DNA of 64,000 nucleotides from Thamnidium elegans (lineage: Eukaryota > Mucoromycota > Mucoromycetes > Mucorales > Mucoraceae): positions 1,798,001 to 1,862,000 of the forward strand of contig JAIXMG010000002.1 of NCBI GenBank assembly GCA_025201345.1, written 5' to 3'. A program made the position numbers and the translations under genes. The notes below the pieces were generated by a model. It made no database searches and was not told the DNA's origin. It saw nothing but the letters and a program-made list of their open reading frames with translations. Shown here piece after piece: positions 58,831 through 64,000 of the stretch (positions are counted from its first letter, which is position 1; every line of letters starts with the position of its first letter).

Positions 58831-59139
58831 TTGTTTGGATTAAAAGATAAAATCTGTATTTCCCTCGCTCAACAGAATGGGTTGATGACACAAAATCCAA
58901 TGTTCTCTATGCTGCAGATAATACCATACCTTTCCGCCATACTAATTGAAGTGCAACAGGTTGCTGATGATGCATTTTTACATCGTGTTGTAAGATACTG
59001 CGAAGAGGTCTACAAGGAGTATGGAACTGTAACTGTCGTTCCTGTTTCTGCTTTTAGTAAAACTCGTGATAGTATAATGCGCAAAGCTACAAAGGATTCA
59101 AAACATATTTTTCTTTTAAAACTGCCTTGCTTTCCTTGA
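58831..59139 (+). pseudogene. Relic with PD-(D/E)XK nuclease-like core
   Basis: About 100 open codons without a usable ATG at the left end. The core IPYLSAILIEVQQVADDAF, then LHRVVRYCEEVYKEYG and TVVPVSAF, resembles PD-(D/E)XK nuclease/transposase-like proteins, where the ExQ/ExK strand is catalytic. An ATG with a splice-donor-like GTAAGT follows a TATA-like box at 58758-58785, but the two pieces do not join in frame. I read it as a fragment of a lineage-specific repeated gene family. The family link is from memory of patterns, not a search. Confidence 0.4.
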
Positions 59140-59400
59140 GGTCAAAAATGTTTATTTCTAAATAGTGTTTCTATCCATGACTACTTAACCAATACACCCT
59201 TATCATCACTTGTTGCGTTTGGGGCATTTTTCACAGCGCAAAAAATATCCGTTTTATATTGGTTACGATATCTTTACTTGAACCGACATTTGAGATGACA
59301 TTGTGGGGCGGCTACCTATATTGTGACTACCTTATCGACCTATATAATTATTTATGATCACAAAATTAAAGAAACCTTTACTTATTTCTAATCTCCTTTT

Positions 59401-59405
<5 letters not shown>

Positions 59406-59441
<36 letters not shown>
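59406..59441. repeat. CT microsatellite upstream of THEM6-like gene
   Basis: About 18 CT units end about 22 bp before the ATG at 59464, within the pyrimidine-rich leader. Confidence 0.9.
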
Positions 59442-59447
<6 letters not shown>

Positions 59448-59463
59448 TTTTAGTATAACAAGT

Positions 59464-60361
59464 ATGAAGAATATACCAACGAAAGCACTTGCTATTGGCA
59501 TACCAGTCGGGTTATTATTAACTTCTCATTTAAAATCTTTACCGTTTGCGTATACAGTAAGGTCATGGTTTTTATTACGAGCTTTGATAAAGCGAGCCAA
59601 GGAAAATCAGATGAAACCTGATCGTACGTACAACAAACTTTATATATAAATTGTAACAGTAACAAATAACTAAACCCTTTTTCTTTTTTTCTTTTTTTTT
59701 TTTTAAAAAAAAGCCTTGTTTTCTATTATATCACAAAATCACCGTTGTTATTTAGATGATATCGATTATAACCAACATATGGTATGTTTCTCTCTTTTTA
59801 TATATAAGCATATTATTCATAGTTTTTAATATTGTTTTAGAATAATGGGTAACGTGAGAAATGACGCTTATACTACTCACCCCAAAAAGAAAAAAGCTAA
59901 TATATTTTCTGTGTAGTATGTATAATAAGATACTTGACTTTAGCCGAATTCATCTACTGTACACCATATTTCCTCGTGTGATGATGGAACCGGACCACCA
60001 TATCTTTGGTCACAGCGGAGGTGTGGTCACACTCTTCCGTAAAGAGATTCTTCCATTTGCGCAGTACACAGTTCAGACACGTATTTATACTTGGAATGAT
60101 AAATGGTTATTTCTTCAACACCGATTTATTATGAAGGGAGAAGAGGAAGGAGAAGATATTATTGCTTGTTTTGCATTTAGTAAAATTGTGTTTAAAAAGA
60201 TGTCTGGTAAAACGGTACCACCGCAAGAGGTCTTACAATTATGCGGTCATCATTTTGATAAAGATGTAGAGGAAAGAAGAAGTTATAATTGGGACACTGC
60301 TGAACATATTTTAAAACTGGATAAAATAAGAACAGATCCTTATTCATGGTCTAATTTATAA
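59464..60361 (+). CDS. THEM6-like hot-dog-fold thioesterase-family protein
   Basis: Exons 59464-59623, 59756-59781, 59841-59848 and 59917-60361 give 212 residues. Family members (THEM6-like) are membrane-anchored hot-dog-fold proteins related to acyl-CoA thioesterases. The N-terminus has a hydrophobic anchor, ALAIGIPVGLLL. The fold's opening motif is assembled only by splicing: D-H-DIDYNQHM from exons 1-2, NNG from the 8-nt exon 3, and MYNKILDFSRIHLLY from exon 4. Later comes the strand pair TVQTRIYTWNDKWLFLQHRF. Exon 3 (AATAATGG) is required: without it the motif and frame are lost. A decayed partial copy lies 1.6 kb upstream. Substrate is unknown. Confidence 0.85.
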
Positions 60362-60449
60362 TCACGTGTGTATTAAAGTGTAAATAAAATTTTATACTTT
60401 TTTTTTTTTTTTTTGTGGTTTCTCTTCTTTTTTATAAAATACATACACA

Positions 60450-61020
60450 ATGTCATCACGACCCTTGTCAGTACTAATTCCATCTTCTTGGTCTCAACAA
60501 AAGAAAGGGCCTGCTTCTATTCGATCAAACGGTTCTTCTACACAAGTTCACTCACCTTCTTGGTCAACTTTATCGTTTGACCAGTTATCGTTATATGCAA
60601 GAAGAGCTTCAAACTCTAGTCTAACTTTATTAGCTAATTCTAGTGAGCAAGAAGATAAGAAGAGGCGTCGTCAAAGAGATAAGATAAGCCAAGGTTAGCG
60701 GGTTATACCAAAGATTGCCTAAATTTTTTTTTATTAAAATGTTTTTTTTAATAGCTCTTCAAGGGTTTTCACAAGTACTTTATATGTCATTAAACGATTG
60801 CTCACTAGGATTTTATAGAATATCAGATCATATTCATCGTAAAGTACCACGTATTGTAGAGATTAAAAAAAAGTTAAGACAGTCTAGTCAAAAAGTGCAA
60901 GTGGCAATATTGGACATAGAAGATGTACGAAAGAACGTGTGTGATATAGAGCGTATTGAATCGTTTTATAATATCACCCAGATGATTGAAAAGTCATTAG
61001 ATATTCTAAGACAACGATAA
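60450..61020 (+). CDS. BORCS8 (MEF2BNB)-like BORC subunit
   Basis: Exons 60450-60693 and 60755-61020 give 169 residues. BORC is the lysosome-positioning complex that shares subunits with BLOC-1. The second exon is a helical bundle, FSQVLYMSLNDCSLGFYRISDHIHRKVPRI then IERIESFYNITQMIEKSLDIL, in which order and spacing match human BORCS8 (YVLANEPSVALYRLQEHVRRSLPEL). The N-terminal 80 residues are Ser-rich and presumably disordered, an extension absent from the short animal protein. The match is by pattern and not yet tested. A dysbindin-like gene in the same window makes the BLOC-1/BORC reading more likely. Confidence 0.65.
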
Positions 61021-61053
61021 ATTTTATTTTTTATTAAAAAAAAAATAGTAGTT

Positions 61054-61795
61054 TTATATGTAAGCATTTTTCATTTCTCTTAAAGTATGAAGTACTTCAA
61101 CAGGATCACTTTTACCTACAACGTGCTGCAGTGATTGTTCATTTACTCTTAAGAATGGATTATATAATTTTTCTTGTCCAATTGTGGAAGGAACAGTAAT
61201 CGATTTATCTTGACACCAACCCCATTTTGCTTGTAAATTTTCATTGTGTGGATCAATTGACAAGGCAAACTATTTATACGTGTTATATATAAAAGATAAA
61301 TAAATAAATAAATAAATATATATATATTTTTTTTTTACTTTTAGATTATTTTTTGTGTATTCATGCCCACAATAGACCCAAGTATCATCAGGTAATTTTG
61401 TAATAACATGAAACAAAATACGATACATGTCACGAGCATCTCCCTCAAAGAATTTACCGATACCACCAATAAATAAAGTACTATAATATGTGTTTAGTAA
61501 ATATGTGAATAATATATTACATGTATGTATGTGTACGTACTCTCCTGTAAAGACGGCTCTTTCACCAGTATTGGGATCTACAACGTAATAACATACATGA
61601 CCTTTTGTATGACAAGGAGTATGAAGTGGGGTAATATCCAATGACCCTAATTTAAATTCTTCTCTATCTTTACACACATAGTTAATTTCGGGAATACGAG
61701 CATCTGCTCCGTATACAGCTAATCCAGGTTTCTTTGCTACTAATTCAATGTTTCCACCAGAGTGATCCCAATGATGATGTGTAGCAAATACACTT

Positions 61796-61834
<39 letters not shown>

Positions 61835-61865
61835 TAGTGTTACAGTTTGTAAAGGATGCATGTGT

Positions 61866-61905
<40 letters not shown>

Positions 61906-62051
61906 CTGGATAACTTTGCTCCAGTTTGACTAATGACATTCAAAATTTTAATTGGTTCCACTGGATCAATAACGGCTGCTTCCTTTGTTTTTTCATCAAT
62001 AAGAATGTAAGAATAATTATCTTCAAGAGCAGGAATAGGAATAATCTTCAT
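61054..62051 (-). CDS. GLO2: Hydroxyacylglutathione hydrolase (glyoxalase II)
   Basis: Glyoxalase II hydrolyses S-lactoylglutathione to lactate and glutathione, the second step of methylglyoxal detoxification. Exons 62051-61906, 61792-61541, 61480-61339 and 61269-61054 give 251 residues, the usual size. The binuclear metal site THHHWDHSGG is intact and is followed by TPCHTKGHV, FTGDTLFIGG and YCGHEYT. N-terminal MKIIPIPALEDNYSY is the family's standard start. No presequence is seen, so a cytosolic location is likely. The first intron carries a TG repeat and long A/T runs. Confidence 0.95.
61859..61903. repeat. TG microsatellite in GLO2 intron 1
   Basis: A run of about 20 TG units with one TA interruption, located directly inside the donor end of the first GLO2 intron on the minus strand, beside a run of A/T homopolymer. 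Confidence 0.9.
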
Positions 62052-62680
62052 TTTTCTTAAAGAAGTATATATATAATATATAAAAAAAAAGAGAGAAAAA
62101 AAAGATAAAAAAAAAAAAAAGAAACAAGAAAAAAAAAAAGAAAAACTATTATCAAAACAAAATGAATCGATATTTTAATTATTTTGTTTCCAAAGAATCT
62201 TCTTTCCAAGAAGGAATTATGTTTAAAACTCCGTTTATGTTCTTGGGGGGATGGTTCTCAACCGTGTTAATGTCTTTTTTCAATTAATACGGTAATATGC
62301 TTGTAGTAATATTTATCATTTTATTTTTTGTTATTTTCATGCATTGATATTATAAAAAAAGAACGGACTTTTGAAGTTTAGGTAAGCGAAATTTTTTGTT
62401 AAGAAAAAAGCCCCATTATAATTTAATTTCACAAAGAGAAGGGAAAGAAAGGTTAAGAACACTGGTTAGTCTTTGCTATTAAAACTAGCTTTGGGGGGTC
62501 CAACTATTTTAAGCAAGTGATCGCTTTCCCCTAAAATAGACTTTTTTTTTTTTTTTTTTTTTTTAATGTCAAAAAACCAGTACTTATTTTGTTTATTGAC
62601 AATACTAGTTTTTTGTTTTGTTTTTTTGTTTCATGATTAAACTTAAAAAAACCACCCAATGATGATCAAAAGTCGGTTGT
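62052..62680. other. 629-bp gap between GLO2 and peroxiredoxin
   Basis: Contains the GLO2 promoter side with A-rich runs at about 62080-62150, the possible microprotein at 62162-62287, and a T run at about 62541-62564 before the peroxiredoxin 3' end. Nothing else was recognised. Confidence 0.45.
62162..62287 (+). CDS. Possible 41-residue membrane microprotein
   Basis: An ATG-started frame of 41 codons in the gap between GLO2 and the peroxiredoxin. It begins MNRYFNYFVSKE and carries one hydrophobic segment, FKTPFMFLGGWFSTVLM, near the C-terminus. An A-rich leader precedes it. The layout, a polar start with an aromatic-rich single helix, resembles small mitochondrial inner- or outer-membrane subunits of fungi, but I cannot name one. 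It may also be chance. Confidence 0.35.
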   Translation: MNRYFNYFVSKESSFQEGIMFKTPFMFLGGWFSTVLMSFFN

Positions 62681-63408
62681 TTAATCATCATCAGCGAAAT
62701 ACTTTTTAGCGGCTTCAATATTAGGTTTTATCGTCTTGCCACCACTTTTCCAATTAGCAGGACACACCTCTCCATGTTTATCTGTAAACTGAAACGCAGT
62801 GACGAGTCGAATGGTTTCTTCTACACTACGACCCACTGGCAAATCATTCAAGGTAATTTGACGTACAATACCCTTGGGATCAATGATAAACAATCCACGA
62901 ACTGAAACTCCCAATTGATCAAGATATACTCCATAGTCTTTAGCGATACGTCTGGTCTTGTCCGAAATAATTGTAAGACGGGTTTCTTTACCTAATCCTC
63001 CTTGATCGCGAGGCGTATTTATCCAAGCATGATGAGAATATTCTTTTTGATACAGATTAGTTTTTTTCTTTTATATTTGTGTGTGCATTTATAATATATA
63101 TATATATGTATGTACCAGAATCGCAAGAGGCTGCTACTACCTCACAGTCTAATGCCCGAAAGTCTTCAAGAGCATCATTAAACGCTATAATCTCGGTAGG
63201 ACAAACAAATGTAAAGTCCATTGGATACCAGAAAAAAACAAGATATCTTCCCAAGTAGTCAGAAAGTGATATATTTTCTTGAACCTCGCCGTTGACGATA
63301 CCTACTGTTGTAAATTGAGGTGCTGGTTTTTGTACTTGAGCAACAACTAAAATAAAAAGGACGTTTATAAAATAAACATAGAGTTTTCTTCTTCATTATT
63401 TTACCCAT
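62681..63408 (-). CDS. TSA1: Typical 2-Cys peroxiredoxin
   Basis: This thiol peroxidase reduces hydrogen peroxide and is recycled by thioredoxin. Exons 63408-63405, 63346-63116 and 63042-62681 give 198 residues, the usual size. The peroxidatic Cys is residue 50 in DFTFVCPTE and the resolving Cys is about 172 in GEVCPANW. The GGLG loop and the C-terminal YF motif (KKYFADDD), both linked to sensitivity to overoxidation, are present. The first coding exon is only four bases, ATG plus G. The third exon starts at AATATTC, which yields the conserved [14 protein letters not shown]; a naive reading gives a different, unlikely joint. It may serve the peroxide made by the acyl-CoA oxidases, but that is inference. 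Confidence 0.94.
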
Positions 63409-63509
63409 GATAAAAAATAAAAATTAGAAGAAAAGAAAAAAAGAAAAAAAGAAAAAAAGAAAAGAAAAAAAACTATTTTATGCGCATATTTATCTCGACA
63501 ACAAAAAAT

Positions 63510-64000
63510 TTATTCTAAATTGGAATTAAGATATTCAACAAAAACATCACCTAAACGATCCACGTCTAAAGTAGTATTCATCTTATTATAAGTCACAAAC
63601 TGTTTTCTTAATCTTCTTAATTCGGACGAAGTGACAGTACGAGAAGGGTTCATGACCTTGGTCTGAGAGCGAGGAACCATCATTGGGTTGCCACCAGGCC
63701 CAAACTCCTTTTGTCTTTCAACAAACGCGTTAATAATCTCCAGTGTTGCTTTATCCAATTCATACACATAGTTAGTCGATGAAACAGGCTTTGATACTGT
63801 GGATTTGTTTGGTGGTGGAGGTTTCTTCAATATAACAGCGTCCCAAATCTTGTCCTTGGGGATATCTACATCGTCATAGATCAATGTGAATAACGGTGAG
63901 TCCCATCGGTTGCGTTCCTCAGGCTCTTCGTATCGTGATATCAGTTCTTCAAAAATGGTCTCGTCGTATGCGTCGGCGCCTCGTGCTTGGTTCCAGGTTT
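63510..64000 (-). CDS. KTI12: KTI12, elongator-associated protein (C-terminal part)
   Basis: Kti12 is a P-loop ATPase-like partner of Elongator, needed for wobble-uridine modification of tRNA. Only the last 163 residues lie in the window; the frame is open to its right edge, so the N-terminal ATPase motif is outside. Visible hallmarks are LISRYEEPEERNRWDSPLFTL, then TSSELRRLRKQFVTYNK and the terminal FVEYLNSNLE. The segment KKPPPPNKSTVSKP is the family's variable linker. No intron is seen in this part. The stop is 101 bp from the peroxiredoxin start on the same strand. Confidence 0.9.
   Translation of the reverse strand, partial: TWNQARGADAYDETIFEELISRYEEPEERNRWDSPLFTLIYDDVDIPKDKIWDAVILKKPPPPNKSTVSKPVSSTNYVYELDKATLEIINAFVERQKEFGPGGNPMMVPRSQTKVMNPSRTVTSSELRRLRKQFVTYNKMNTTLDVDRLGDVFVEYLNSNLE

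Larger units (their letters stand above)
58161..59463. other. Relic zone between the two THEM6-like copies
   Basis: This 1.3-kb stretch contains a dispersed repeat (58346-58540), a TATA-like GTATAAATAG near 58695, a nuclease-like open fragment (58831-59139), and a CT repeat (59406-59441) just before the THEM6-like start. It lies between the decayed and the intact copy of one gene, which suggests insertion or duplication here. Confidence 0.5.

Noticed and set aside
59861..59916. Extended exon 4 of the THEM6-like gene starting at 59861
   Set aside because: The open frame there is intron sequence; splicing at 59849 and 59916 recovers the conserved NNGMYNKILD motif, the read-through does not.

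Overview
The window looks like nuclear DNA of a fungus, most likely an early-diverging Mucoromycota (Mucorales-type) species. The reasons are very AT-rich intergenic DNA with long poly-T/poly-A runs, dense genes with many roughly 50-75 nt GT-AG introns, and a gene set that includes a velvet factor, MDM12 and EFM7 beside families absent from yeasts, such as dysbindin, BORCS8, Gemin2 and isopentenyl phosphate kinase. The placement is inference; no rRNA, tRNA or species marker was found. Gene models were built by joining open frames at splice sites that keep the frame, and every exon sum was checked to be a multiple of three.

Layout, left to right: an unnamed multi-pass membrane protein (-); PIG-M/GPI14 (+); two tandem peroxisomal acyl-CoA oxidases (-), both ending in SKL and both with a 19-nt microexon; a 2.4-kb gene-poor stretch; a HAD 'Swiss Army Knife' protein (+); EFM7 (+); a C2H2 zinc-finger protein (-); a PP1/PPZ-like phosphatase (+); MDM12 (+); an organellar M3 oligopeptidase (-); an F-box/LRR protein (-); a relic-rich gap; a PP2A B''-type subunit in ten exons (-); a PAS kinase (-); EMC2 (+), overlapping tail to tail with isopentenyl phosphate kinase (-); an acid sphingomyelinase-like secreted phosphodiesterase in nine exons (-); an unrecognised four-exon gene (+); a hypothetical protein (+); a dysbindin-like BLOC-1 subunit (+); a large hAT-transposase-derived gene (-) divergent from Gemin2 (+); a velvet regulator (-); a 1.8-kb gap; NOC4 (+); V-ATPase subunit B (-); a 610-residue F-box protein (+); a relic zone with a decayed copy of the next gene and a nuclease-like fragment; a THEM6-like hot-dog protein with an 8-nt microexon (+); BORCS8-like (+); glyoxalase II (-); a possible 41-residue membrane microprotein (+); a 2-Cys peroxiredoxin (-); and the C-terminal part of KTI12 (-), cut by the window end.

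Most of these are housekeeping genes with no operon-like logic. Recurring themes are lipid and organelle biology (acyl-CoA oxidases, MDM12, PIG-M, EMC2, sphingomyelinase, THEM6-like, BLOC-1/BORC subunits, V-ATPase), detoxification (glyoxalase II, peroxiredoxin) and phosphorylation control (PPZ-like, PP2A B'', PAS kinase). The most unusual items are the apparently domesticated hAT-type gene sharing a 236-bp divergent promoter with Gemin2, the microexons, the isopentenyl phosphate kinase, and the decayed THEM6-like copy next to a repeat relic whose upstream DNA recurs elsewhere in the window.
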